A DNA stretch of 64,000 nucleotides from Paracoccus liaowanqingii (GTDB lineage: Bacteria > Pseudomonadota > Alphaproteobacteria > Rhodobacterales > Rhodobacteraceae): assembly GCF_004683865.2 (NCBI RefSeq), contig NZ_CP040764.1:186001-250000 (forward strand), given 5' to 3'. Position 1 is the stretch's first letter, and each line of letters opens with the position of its first letter. The position numbers were made by a program, and so were the translations under genes. Below, one piece after another: positions 53,743-64,000 of the stretch. The notes under the pieces are model-generated. The model saw nothing but the letters and a program-made list of their open reading frames with translations, searched no databases and was not told where the DNA came from.

Positions 53743-54857
53743 GGCGTCACCTCGACCCACGCCGCGTCGGCGGCCTGCGAGCGGATGCAGGCGTCGATGA
53801 AGGCCATCCCCTCCAGCCCGTCGCGCAGGCCCGGCAGCGTGTCGGGATGCACGCCGCTGCGGATCGCGTCGGCGGCCTCGGCGTAAAGGTTGGCGAAGCC
53901 CTCCAGATAGCCCTCGGGATGGCCGGGCGGCACGCGGCTGCCCTCGGGCGTGCTGCCGGGACCTGCCCGGCGCAGGACCTGCGCGGGCTGGCCGAAGGGG
54001 GTATGAAGCAACGTCTCGGGCAGGTCGTGCTGCCATTCCAGACCGCCCGTCTCGCCATAGACGCGCAGCCGCAGCCCGTTCTCGCGCCCCGGCGCCACCT
54101 GCGAGGCCCAGAGCATCCCCCGCGCCCCGGTGCCGTAGCGCAGCAGGATATGGGCGTTGTCGTCCAGCCGGCGCCCGGGCACGAAGCTGCTCAGGTCCGC
54201 GGCCAGCCGCTCGGGCAGCATCCCGGTGACGAAGCGCGCCAGCTGGAAGGCATGCGTGCCGATGTCGCCGATCGCGCCGCCTGCACCCGCGCGGGCCGGA
54301 TCGGTGCGCCAGTCGGCCTGCTTGCTGGTCGTCTCCTCGGTCAGCCAGTCCTGGGCATATTCGACCTGCACCAGCCGCAGCGCGCCCAGATCGCCGCGGG
54401 CGATCATCGCGCGGGCCTGGCGGATCTGCGGATAGGCGGAATAGTTGTGGGTCAGCACGAACAGCGCGCTTGAGGCCCGCGCCGCCGCGGCCAGATCTTG
54501 CGCCTGCGCCAGCGTCGCGGTCATCGGCTTGTCGCAGATCACGTGGATGCCCTGCGCCAGGAAGGCCCGGGCCACGGGCTCGTGCAGGTGGTTGGGCGTG
54601 CAGACCGACACCGCCTCGATCCCGTCGGGGCGGGCGGCCTCGTCGCGCGCCATCCGTTCAAAGTCGTCATAGCTGCGCGCGATGCCCGCGGCGGCCGCGC
54701 TGGACGCCGCCCGGGCGGGGTCCGAGGACAGCGCGCCCGCCACCAGCTCGAACCGCCCGTCCAGCCGCGCCGCGATGCGGTGCACATTGCCGATCATCGC
54801 GCCCGCGCCGCCGCCCACCATGCCAAGCCGGATCGGGATATGCCTGTCCATGCTCAT
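53739..54857 (-). CDS. Gfo/Idh/MocA-family dehydrogenase
   Basis: A 372-residue cytoplasmic NAD(P)-dependent oxidoreductase. The nucleotide site is IRLGMVGGGAGAMIGNVHRI, followed by VSVCTPNHLHEPVARAFLAQ and the catalytic-lysine motif VICDKPMTATLAQ; the C-terminal part has GGAIGDIGTHAFQLARF with the usual Asp/His pair. Relatives oxidise inositols or act on 3-keto sugars. Placed between an isomerase gene and the sugar importer with four-base overlaps, it probably acts on the imported sugar. Confidence 0.93.
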   Translation of the reverse strand: MSMDRHIPIRLGMVGGGAGAMIGNVHRIAARLDGRFELVAGALSSDPARAASSAAAAGIARSYDDFERMARDEAARPDGIEAVSVCTPNHLHEPVARAFLAQGIHVICDKPMTATLAQAQDLAAAARASSALFVLTHNYSAYPQIRQARAMIARGDLGALRLVQVEYAQDWLTEETTSKQADWRTDPARAGAGGAIGDIGTHAFQLARFVTGMLPERLAADLSSFVPGRRLDDNAHILLRYGTGARGMLWASQVAPGRENGLRLRVYGETGGLEWQHDLPETLLHTPFGQPAQVLRRAGPGSTPEGSRVPPGHPEGYLEGFANLYAEAADAIRSGVHPDTLPGLRDGLEGMAFIDACIRSQAADAAWVEVTP

Positions 54858-55912
54858 GCCCCCAGCCCCAGCATCCGGCGGTTGGCCGCGTCATCCGCGC
54901 CGCCATCCGCGAAGTCGTCGAAGGCCCGGTCGGTCACCCGGATGATGTGGTCGCGCACGAAGGCCGCCCCCTCGCGGGCGCCGTCCTCGGGGTGCTTGAG
55001 CGCGCATTCCCATTCGACCACCGCCCAGCCATCGAAGCCCATCGTGGCCAGCTTGGAGAAGATGCCCTTGAAGTCCACCTGCCCGTCGCCAAGGCTGCGG
55101 AAGCGCCCCGCCCGGTCCACCCAGGGCTGGTAGCCGCCATAGACGCCCTGCCGCCCCGTCGGGTTGAACTCGGCATCCTTCACATGGACCATGCCGATGC
55201 GTTCGGCATAGATGTCGAGGTTGGCCAGGTAATCCAGCTGCTGCAGCAGGTAATGCGACGGATCGTACAGCATCCTGGCGCGCGGATGCTGGTCCACGCG
55301 ATCGAGGAACATCTCGAAGGTCACCCCGTCATGCAGGTCCTCTCCGGGATGGATCTCGAAGCAGATGTCGACGCCGCGGCTGTCGGCATGGTCCAGGATC
55401 GGCCGCCAGCGCGCCGCCAGAGCGTCGAAGGCCGCCTCGACCAGCCCCGCCGGGCGCTGCGGCCAGGGATAGAGGTAGGGCCAGGCCAGCGCGCCGGAAA
55501 AGGCCGCCATCCGGTCCAGACCCAGGTTCGCCGAGGCGTCGATGGTCTTTCGGACCTGATCCACCGCCCAGGCCTGCCGCGCCACCGCGTCGCCGCGCAC
55601 GGACGCCGGCGCGAAGCCGTCGAAGGCCGCGTCGAAGGCCGGATGCACCGCCACCAGCTGGCCCTGCAGATGCGCCGACAGCTCGGTGATCTGGACGCCA
55701 TGCGCCCGCGCCTGTCCCGACAGCTCGTCGCAATAGGTCCGCGAGGCCGCCGCCCGGTCCAGATCGATCAGCGACGCCGCCCCCGAGGGCACCTGCACGC
55801 CCAGATAGCCGCAGCCCGCCGCCCATGCGGTGATCGCGTCGAAGCTGTCGAACGGCGCGGCATCGCCGACGAACTGCGCCAGGAACAGGCCGGGGCCCTT
55901 GATGGTCTGCAT
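54854..55912 (-). CDS. Cytoplasmic sugar phosphate isomerase/epimerase-like TIM barrel
   Basis: A 352-residue xylose-isomerase-like protein without signal peptide. Ligand motifs are Glu in VDICFEIHPGEDLHDG, Asp/His in MLYDPSHYLLQQLD, His in IGMVHVKDAEF and Glu in WAVVEWECALKHPEDG. It is the first gene of the minus-strand importer operon, starting about 50 bases from the paired operators. Probable role: isomerisation, epimerisation or lyase step on a keto-sugar in the cytoplasm; exact reaction unknown. Confidence 0.9.
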   Translation of the reverse strand: MQTIKGPGLFLAQFVGDAAPFDSFDAITAWAAGCGYLGVQVPSGAASLIDLDRAAASRTYCDELSGQARAHGVQITELSAHLQGQLVAVHPAFDAAFDGFAPASVRGDAVARQAWAVDQVRKTIDASANLGLDRMAAFSGALAWPYLYPWPQRPAGLVEAAFDALAARWRPILDHADSRGVDICFEIHPGEDLHDGVTFEMFLDRVDQHPRARMLYDPSHYLLQQLDYLANLDIYAERIGMVHVKDAEFNPTGRQGVYGGYQPWVDRAGRFRSLGDGQVDFKGIFSKLATMGFDGWAVVEWECALKHPEDGAREGAAFVRDHIIRVTDRAFDDFADGGADDAANRRMLGLGA

Positions 55913-55964
55913 GCATCCTCCCGAAGCCTCTCCCCGAAGCTCCTCCTTGGCCGATTCCAGCGTG

Positions 55965-56010
55965 TGTAATCGGTTTCATCGGACGAAACCACAGGATGAA
56001 ACGGTTTACA
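55965..56010. promoter_or_regulatory. Paired LacI-type operators in the divergent promoter region
   Basis: TGTAATCGGTTTCAT (55965-55979) and ATGAAACGGTTTACA (55996-56010) are inverted copies (12 of 15 positions) in the 156-base region between the isomerase operon and the LacI-family gene. The first contains the central CG typical of LacI-family sites. The pair resembles that at 44907-44941. Confidence 0.7.
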
Positions 56011-56068
56011 ACCGCCTTTTTTCCGCTAAGCGTGACCCTGCCCCCCGTCGCCCGAAGGTGCGTTTCCC

Positions 56069-57088
56069 GTGTCAGATCAATCCCGTCCGCCCCGCATCCT
56101 CGATGTCGCCAAGCTGGCGGGCGTGTCGGTCGCCACCGTCAGCCGCACCCTGTCCAACCCCGCCATCGTCTCGGAGGCCACCCGCAGGGCCGTCGAGGAG
56201 GCCATCGCGCAGACCGGATACACCCTGAACTTCACCGCCCGGAACCTGCGCCAGCAGCAGGTCGGCGGCGTGCTGGCGCTGGTCCCCAACCTCGCCAATC
56301 CGTTCTTCTCGCAGATCCTGTCGGGCATCTCCGAGGTGCTGCGCCGCCACCACCTCAGCCTTCTGGTCATGGACACCACCGCCGTGCCCGACCAGCCCGC
56401 GATGACCGTGCTGGCCCCCTATCTGAACCGCTCGCGCTCGGACGGGGTGATCGTGCTGGACGGGCGGCTGGACCCGGGCCTGTTCGACCGCCCCGGATGC
56501 CCGCCGCTGGTCCAGGCCTGCGAATGGATCGAGGGGTTGGCCGCGCCGCGCGTGCTGGCCGACAATGCCGGCGGCGGGCGCCTGGCCGCCGCCCACCTGA
56601 CCGGCCTCGGCCATCGCCGCATCCTGCATCTGACCGGCCCCGGGGACAGCTCGCTCACCCATGCCCGCCGCCAGGGCTTCCTGCAGGGCCTGGCCCGGGC
56701 CGGCCTGCCCGAGCCCGGGCCCCACGACCGCCTCGGCGGCGACTTCACCGCCCGCTGCGGCCGCGACGCCGCCGCCCGCCTGCTGGCCCTGCCCGACCGC
56801 CCCACCGCCGTCTTCTGCGACAACGACGAGATGGCCATCGGCCTGATGACCGGCCTGATCACCGCGGGCCTGCGCGTGCCCCACGACATCTCGGTCATCG
56901 GCTTCGACAACATCGAGATGGCCGCCTTCTGCCTCCCCGCCCTCACCACCATCCGACAGCACCGCGCCCGCCTCGGACGAAAAGCCGCCGAAACCCTCAT
57001 CCAAAGAATGGCAGGCGAGACACCCCAGAACACCCTCACCCTCGATGTCGAACTCCTGGAACGAGACAGCACAGGGATCGCAAGGTAG
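56069..57088 (+). CDS. LacI-family regulator of the carbohydrate cluster
   Basis: A 339-residue regulator. The helix-turn-helix is PRILDVAKLAGVSVATVSRT with hinge AIAQTGYTLNFTARNLRQQQ; the effector domain runs from GGVLALVPNLANPFFSQILS, with AVFCDNDEMAIGLMTGL and VIGFDNIEMAAFCLPALTTI. Divergent from the isomerase/importer operon across paired palindromes, it most likely represses that operon and the isolated exported isomerase gene at 44994, and itself. The inducer is probably the imported sugar or its keto derivative. Confidence 0.94.
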   Translation: MSDQSRPPRILDVAKLAGVSVATVSRTLSNPAIVSEATRRAVEEAIAQTGYTLNFTARNLRQQQVGGVLALVPNLANPFFSQILSGISEVLRRHHLSLLVMDTTAVPDQPAMTVLAPYLNRSRSDGVIVLDGRLDPGLFDRPGCPPLVQACEWIEGLAAPRVLADNAGGGRLAAAHLTGLGHRRILHLTGPGDSSLTHARRQGFLQGLARAGLPEPGPHDRLGGDFTARCGRDAAARLLALPDRPTAVFCDNDEMAIGLMTGLITAGLRVPHDISVIGFDNIEMAAFCLPALTTIRQHRARLGRKAAETLIQRMAGETPQNTLTLDVELLERDSTGIAR

Positions 57089-57253
57089 CGGGATCGCCTT
57101 TCGGCGCTAGCCGTCCCGTCAGCCGCTCACCCGAGGGTGACTAGCCGCCGCATCAGTTGATCCCGACCCCCGCCCTCACCGACACTGCGCGAACAGGGAC
57201 ACCGCCCCGATGCGGGCTGCCCCACAGGTTCATCACGCAGAGGGGGGCGGCCC

Positions 57254-60200
57254 ATGCCGACGATCGACGGATCCATCCAGGACTGGTCGCCGGCGGCCCG
57301 GCTGGACCGGCCGCAGACCGGCACGGCGGGCTACGGGCTGTGGGGCATCGCGGATCCGCAATACCTCTACATCGCCATGACGGCCGAGGATGTGGCCATC
57401 GGCGCCAACTCGACCGTCTGGCTGGACACCGACCTGAACCGCAGCACGGGCCACCTGATCTGGGGCTGGGCGGGGGGCGCGGAATACCATGTCGAGATCG
57501 CGGCGGACGGGTCGGCGCGCCTGTATTCCGGCGGCCCGCAGCAAGTGCTGGTCGCGGATCTGGAGGCGGCGCGCAGCGCCGACGGGCGGGTGGTCGAGTT
57601 CCGCATCGACCGCGCGCTGATCGGGACGCCCGCAGGCCCGGTCCGCGTCTATGCCGACGTGAACGACACGGCCTACCTGCCCGCCAGCTATGCCACGGGC
57701 AACCTGCAGATCGCGGCCCCCGTCCCGGTCGAGGCGGGCGGCAAGGTGCTGGACGGCAACCTGGCCGAATGGGCCGGGGCGACGCGGCTGGACACGCCCG
57801 CCACCGGGGCCGCGGGATATGCGCTGCACGGCGACCTGCAGGGCGGCGTCTATACCTTCGCCATCGCCACCGACGGGCTGGAGATCGGCGCGGGCACGAC
57901 CATCTGGCTGGACACCGACCGCGACGGCACCACCGGGCACCGGCTGTGGGGCTGGGCCGTGGGGGGCGAGTACAACATCAACATCGGCGCGGACGGGCGC
58001 GCGCGGCTCTATACCGGCGCGGCGGGCGAGACCTTCGTGGCCGATCTGGACTTCGCGCTGAACGCGGCCGGCACGGCCATCGAGATCGCCGTGGATCAGG
58101 CGCTGCTGGGCAACCCAGCCTCGCTGCGGGTCTTCGCGGATGTGAACGACGCGGTCTTCATCCCCAACAGCTATGCCACGGCCGAGTTCATCGTGGGCAC
58201 CCCGCCGCCGGTCACGGTGGGCGCGATCACCCTGGACGGCGCGCTGGCGGATTGGGGATCCGAGGGGCTGCTGGTCACGCAGGCGGGCCATCAGCTGCGC
58301 GGCCAGATGCAGGGCGACCAGTTCGTCTTCGCGATCGGCACGGACGGCCCGGCGATCGGCGCCGGCACGACCATCTGGCTGGACACCGACCTAGACCGCG
58401 CCACCGGCCACCAGATCTGGGGCTGGGCGGGGGGCGCGGAATACAACATCAACATCGGCGCCGACGGGCAGGCGCGGCTTTACTCGGGCGCGGCGGGGCA
58501 GACCTTCGTGGCCGACCTGCAGTTCGGCCTCAACGCCGCCCGCACCGGGTTCGAGGTCGCGCTGGACCCCGCCCTGCTGACGGGCGATCCGGCGCAGATC
58601 CGGGTCCTGGCAGACGTGAACGACGCGGTCTTCCTGCCGGGCGATTACGGCAGCGCCAATCTGGTCGTGGGCACGGCGCCGGTCGTCGATCCGGTGGATT
58701 CCCCGGAATCCCGCATCGCCATCGTCTATTCCGCGACGACGGCGGCGAACTTCTACGACCTGACCGCCTACGGCCAGCTGTTCATGTCGGCGCAGAACCA
58801 GGCGATGCAGGCGGGCGTGCCCTTCGATTTGCTGACCGAGGCGGACCTTCTGGACCCCGCGGCGCTGGCCCGCTACGACGCCATCGTCTTTCCCGGCATG
58901 TCGCATGTGCAGGCGGGCCAGGCGGGCGCCATCGCGGCCTCGCTGGCCACCGCCGTGCAGGATTACGGGCTGGGCCTGATCGCCGCCGGCAACTTCCTGA
59001 CCAACGACCAGACCGGCGCGGCGCTGCCCGGCAATTCCTATGCGCGGATGAACGCCCTGCTGGGGGTCACGCTGGAGGGCTTCGGCGCGACGCAGGGCAT
59101 CCGCCTGCGCGCCACGGATGCCGACAGCCCGGTCCTGAACGGCTATGGCGCGGGGCAGGTCGTCGGAAACTACGGCAACGTGTCCTATCTGAACTTCACC
59201 GACACGACCGGCCAAGGGCAGGTCCTGTTCGAGCAGGTCGTCACCGGGGCCGTGCATGACGCGGTGATCGCCACGCAGACCGGCGGGCGCAACGTCCATT
59301 TCGCGACCGATGCGATCATGGGCAACGCCAACATCCTGGGCCAGGCCATCGATTGGGTGCTGCAGGACAACGCCCCGGACGTGTCGCTGCTGCTGACGCG
59401 GCACAGCTCGCTGTTCTACGCGCGCAACGACATGGACCAGTCGCAGGAGGTCTGGGATGTCAGCATCCGCGAGCCCGGCATCTACGACGCCATGCTGCCC
59501 ATCATCGAGGACTGGTATGCCGACCACGGCTTCGTCGGGTCCTACTATATCAATGTCGGCGCCAATGCGCCCGACCAGCAGACCGATTGGGCGGTGTCGC
59601 GGCCCTATTACGAGCGGATCCTGGCGCTGGAAAGCGAGATCGGGTCGCATTACTACACCCATCCGCATGACACGAACCAGCTGTTTCCCGACCGGATCAC
59701 GCAGGCGCAGCTGGATGCCAACCGCCTCGTGCCCCCGATCCTGTCGCAGCTGGACGCCGCCGCCTTCAACGCCATCCTGGCCGACACGCTGGCGCGCACC
59801 GATCCGCGCAACCCCGCCGCCATCGACCCCACGCAGCTGACCGACGTCGAACGCGCGGTTCTGGATTTCTCGTACCGCTTCCAGTTCGAATATTCCAAGC
59901 TGGTCATCGAACGCGAGCTGGGGATCACCGTCGCCGGCGCAGCCGTCCCCGGCGCGCCCGAGCGGCTGGATGCCACGCGCGAGATGATCGGCTTCTTCGA
60001 CTATCTCAGCGGCGGCTATTCGGGGGTCGGGGCGGGCTATCCCGGCGCCTTCGGCTATCTGACCCCGGGCGAGGACGACCGGGTCTATCTGGCGCCCAAC
60101 ATGTCCTTCGACTTCTCGCTGATCGGCTGGTACGACATGACCCCCGCCGAGGCCGAGGCCGCCTGGCTGCAGGAATTCGCCACGCTGACCGCGAACGCCA

Positions 60201-61174
60201 CGACGCCGATCCTGGCCTTCCCCTGGCACGACTACGGGCCCACCAACTGGTTCGAAGATCCCGACCAGACCTATTCGCGCCAGATGTTCGACACGCTGAT
60301 CGCGACCGCCGCCGCCAGCGGCACCGAATTCGTGACCGGAGAGGATCTGGCCCGCCGCATCGACAGCTTTGCCGACAGCACCCTGACCGTCACGCGCACG
60401 GGCAACGTGGTCAGCACCACCGTGGGATCCACGGATGCCGGGCATTTCGCGCTGGATCTGGGCTCCGAGGGGCGCATCGCCTCGGTCGCGAACTGGTACG
60501 CCTATGACCAGGATTCGGTCTTCCTGCCCCGCGCGGGCGGCAGCTTCGATGTCACCCTGGGCGCGCAGATGGCCGACGTGACCCGCATCAGCGCCCTGCC
60601 GATGCGCGGCGAATTGCTCAGCGTCTCGGGCGACGGCCGCGACCTGCAGTTCAGCTTCGTCGGGCGCGGAGAGGTCGAGGTCGACCTGCGCACGCAGGGC
60701 GGCGCGCCGATCCGCATCACAGGGGCGGACGGGGCAAGCCTGCCCGAGCCGGGAACCGTCGCGCTCAGCTTCGACGCGGTGGGGCAGCATGCGGCGGTGG
60801 TCGATTTCCTCAACCCCGGCGCGCGGCTGAACGGCGGCACGGGCACCGACATCCTGCTGGGCGGCAGCCGGGCGGACCGCTTCGATCCGCGCGGCGGCGA
60901 CGACGTGATGGCGGGCGGCGGCGGGGCGGATCTGTTCATCTTCCGCCGCAACAACGCCTTCGACACGATCCTGGACTTCACCACCGGCAGCGACCGGGTG
61001 CAGCTGTGGAACTTCGGCCTGGCCAATGCCACGGCCGCGCTGAACGCCTTCACCGCCACCGCCGAGGGGCTGGAGTTCCGCTATGGCGCCCGCGACCGCC
61101 TGCTGCTGGCCGGTCTGGACGAGGGCGACCTGACCGCCGCCGACATCGTCATCCAGTCCACGATCCTGGGCTGA
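57254..61174 (+). CDS. Secreted RTX protein with three carbohydrate-binding-like repeats and a deacetylase-like domain
   Basis: A 1306-residue protein without an N-terminal signal. Residues about 1-158, 164-318 and 324-475 are three copies of a roughly 150-residue beta-sandwich-like unit (TVWLDTDLNRSTGHLIWGW; ...TIWLDTDRDGTTGHRLWGW; ...TIWLDTDLDRATGHQIWGW) resembling DOMON/CBM9-type modules. Residues 486-700 form a Rossmann-like domain (RIAIVYSATTAANFYDLTAY). From about 709 a NodB-like deacetylase-type domain follows, with DMDQSQEVWD and the His motif GSHYYTHPHDT near 798. The C-terminus has RTX calcium-binding nonapeptides (GGTGTDILLGGSRADRF, GGDDVMAGGGGADLF near 1190-1225), implying type I secretion. 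It probably modifies a polysaccharide outside the cell; glmS and galE follow. No characterised homologue is recognised. Confidence 0.8.
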   Translation: MPTIDGSIQDWSPAARLDRPQTGTAGYGLWGIADPQYLYIAMTAEDVAIGANSTVWLDTDLNRSTGHLIWGWAGGAEYHVEIAADGSARLYSGGPQQVLVADLEAARSADGRVVEFRIDRALIGTPAGPVRVYADVNDTAYLPASYATGNLQIAAPVPVEAGGKVLDGNLAEWAGATRLDTPATGAAGYALHGDLQGGVYTFAIATDGLEIGAGTTIWLDTDRDGTTGHRLWGWAVGGEYNINIGADGRARLYTGAAGETFVADLDFALNAAGTAIEIAVDQALLGNPASLRVFADVNDAVFIPNSYATAEFIVGTPPPVTVGAITLDGALADWGSEGLLVTQAGHQLRGQMQGDQFVFAIGTDGPAIGAGTTIWLDTDLDRATGHQIWGWAGGAEYNINIGADGQARLYSGAAGQTFVADLQFGLNAARTGFEVALDPALLTGDPAQIRVLADVNDAVFLPGDYGSANLVVGTAPVVDPVDSPESRIAIVYSATTAANFYDLTAYGQLFMSAQNQAMQAGVPFDLLTEADLLDPAALARYDAIVFPGMSHVQAGQAGAIAASLATAVQDYGLGLIAAGNFLTNDQTGAALPGNSYARMNALLGVTLEGFGATQGIRLRATDADSPVLNGYGAGQVVGNYGNVSYLNFTDTTGQGQVLFEQVVTGAVHDAVIATQTGGRNVHFATDAIMGNANILGQAIDWVLQDNAPDVSLLLTRHSSLFYARNDMDQSQEVWDVSIREPGIYDAMLPIIEDWYADHGFVGSYYINVGANAPDQQTDWAVSRPYYERILALESEIGSHYYTHPHDTNQLFPDRITQAQLDANRLVPPILSQLDAAAFNAILADTLARTDPRNPAAIDPTQLTDVERAVLDFSYRFQFEYSKLVIERELGITVAGAAVPGAPERLDATREMIGFFDYLSGGYSGVGAGYPGAFGYLTPGEDDRVYLAPNMSFDFSLIGWYDMTPAEAEAAWLQEFATLTANATTPILAFPWHDYGPTNWFEDPDQTYSRQMFDTLIATAAASGTEFVTGEDLARRIDSFADSTLTVTRTGNVVSTTVGSTDAGHFALDLGSEGRIASVANWYAYDQDSVFLPRAGGSFDVTLGAQMADVTRISALPMRGELLSVSGDGRDLQFSFVGRGEVEVDLRTQGGAPIRITGADGASLPEPGTVALSFDAVGQHAAVVDFLNPGARLNGGTGTDILLGGSRADRFDPRGGDDVMAGGGGADLFIFRRNNAFDTILDFTTGSDRVQLWNFGLANATAALNAFTATAEGLEFRYGARDRLLLAGLDEGDLTAADIVIQSTILG

Positions 61175-61237
61175 CCGGATCCCGCCCCGGGCCGCCCCCC
61201 CATTCCCCCCTTCCCCAGGTTTCCAGGAGACCGCCCC

Positions 61238-63056
<1,819 letters not shown>

Positions 63057-63060
<4 letters not shown>

Positions 63061-64000
63061 TGCGTCATCACATGCCTACCCGCGCCTCCGGCCGGACCAT
63101 CCTCGCCACCGGCGGCGCGGGCTATATCGGCTCGCATGTCGTGGTCGAGCTGCTGGCCGCCGGCCACCGCGTCGTCATCCTGGACAATTTCGAGAACTCG
63201 GACCGCCACGCGGTCGCCGGCCTGCCCCGCATCGCGCAGGGCCCGGTCACCCTGATCGAGGGCGACGTGCGCGATCCCGACGTGGTCGAGGGCATCCTGC
63301 GCCGCTACGGCATCGATGCGGTCATCCATCTGGCGGGCAAGAAGGCGGTGGGCCAGTCGGTCGACGACCCGATGCTGTATTTCCACGACAACCTGCTGGG
63401 CGCGATCTCGCTGCTGCGGGCGATGGAACGCGCGGGCGTGGACCGGCTGGTCTTCTCCTCCTCGGCCACGGTCTACGGCATGCCCAAGGTGCTGCCGATC
63501 TCCGAGACCGCGCCCACAGGGATCACCAACCCCTATGGCCGCACCAAGCTGATGATCGAGGAGATGATCGACGACCTCACCGCCGCCCGGCCCGGCTTCC
63601 GCGCGATCTCGCTGCGCTACTTCAACCCGGTGGGCGCTCATTCCAGCGGGCTGATCGGAGAGAACCCGCGAGACGTGCCGAACAACCTCTTTCCCTATGT
63701 GGCGCAGACCGCCGCGGGGCAGCGGCCCGAGGTGCAGGTCTTTGGCGGCGACTATGCCACGCCCGACGGGACCGGGGTGCGCGACTACATCCATGTCGTC
63801 GATCTGGCGCGCGGCCATGTCGCGGCCATCGGGCATCTGACGGCGGCCCCCTTCCCCGACCGGCATCTGCGCATCAACCTGGGCACCGGCACGGGCTACA
63901 GCGTGCTGCAGATCATCGCGGCCTTCTCGGCCGCCTGCGGCTTCGCGATCCCCTACCGGGTGGTCGCGCGCCGTCCGGGCGATGCGGCGGTGTCGCTGGC
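63057..64000 (+). CDS. galE: UDP-glucose 4-epimerase, 3' end outside window
   Basis: An extended SDR enzyme interconverting UDP-glucose and UDP-galactose (or GlcNAc forms). The NAD motif is ATGGAGYIGSHVVVELL; VVILDNFENSD, GDVRDPDVVEGIL, HLAGKKAVGQSVDDP, SSSATVYG and the catalytic Tyr-x3-Lys in NPYGRTK are visible, then LRYFNPVGAHSSG and GTGVRDYIHVVDLARGH. The start ATG at 63057 overlaps the glmS stop; ATGs at 63060 and 63072 are in the same frame. The gene runs off the window. Coupling to glmS suggests joint supply of nucleotide sugars for surface polysaccharide. Confidence 0.94.

Overview
The window is GC-rich (roughly two thirds G+C in most genes, strong GC bias at third codon positions), with overlapping ATGA gene junctions and a gene complement (MinCDE, GlgX, DUF2934, ECF sigma/anti-sigma pairs, TRAP-free ABC sugar uptake, IS21/IS5/IS630/IS3 elements) typical of an alphaproteobacterium, most likely Rhodobacterales and Paracoccus-like. 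That assignment is inferred from gene content and style only. No rRNA, tRNA or CRISPR array was seen.

Layout. 1-2.3 kb: the 3' part of glgX and a small DUF2934 protein. 2.4-7.1 kb (minus): a sugar-acid operon with a lactonase, dgoA and dgoK, plus an MBL-like protein and a dihydrolipoyl-dehydrogenase-like flavoprotein. 7.2-9.5 kb: an ECF sigma/anti-sigma pair divergent from a DUF4394 secreted protein. 9.7-15.8 kb: a sorbosone-dehydrogenase-like protein with its membrane neighbour, a GDSL esterase, and a divergent LolD/FtsX-type ABC exporter. 15.9-17.9 kb: minCDE. 18-19.4 kb: an AT-rich, nearly gene-free stretch with one decayed ORF. 19.4-25.6 kb (minus): a LacI-type regulator, a polar amino-acid-type ABC importer and three catabolic genes, one of them a sugar kinase with internal deletions. 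25.6-34.9 kb: an AT-rich spacer, then a graveyard of nested mobile DNA: an IS5-type element inserted in decayed plasmid/phage-like genes (including a DUF927 gene with an in-frame TGA), an IS630 transposase remnant cut by an IS3 remnant, itself cut by an IS21 element with intact istA/istB, and an IS5 transposase remnant.

34.9-41.0 kb: an HWE histidine kinase, then the most notable system: a bufferin-type metal-binding peptide operon. It encodes a four-cysteine DUF2282 precursor, an MNIO (DUF692) modifying enzyme, its DUF2063 partner, DoxX, a CcdA-like membrane thiol transporter, a periplasmic thioredoxin, and a SigF-like ECF sigma factor with an NrsF (DUF1109) anti-sigma. A candidate ECF promoter precedes it. 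The DoxX frame is broken at a G6 tract, which fuses it in frame to CcdA.

41.3-57.1 kb: an S9 peptidase and a glycosyltransferase, then a 12-kb carbohydrate cluster that reads as oxidative (3-keto) glycoside catabolism: two exported and one cytoplasmic TIM-barrel isomerase/epimerase-like proteins, a DUF1080 protein, a GMC dehydrogenase with its small subunit, a sugar ABC importer, a Gfo/Idh/MocA dehydrogenase and a LacI regulator. Similar TGTAAT...ATTACA-type operator pairs lie at both ends of this cluster. 57.3-64 kb: a 1306-residue RTX-tailed secreted protein with three carbohydrate-binding-like repeats and a deacetylase-like domain, followed by glmS (frame broken at a C5 tract) and the start of galE. 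This suggests an extracellular polysaccharide locus.
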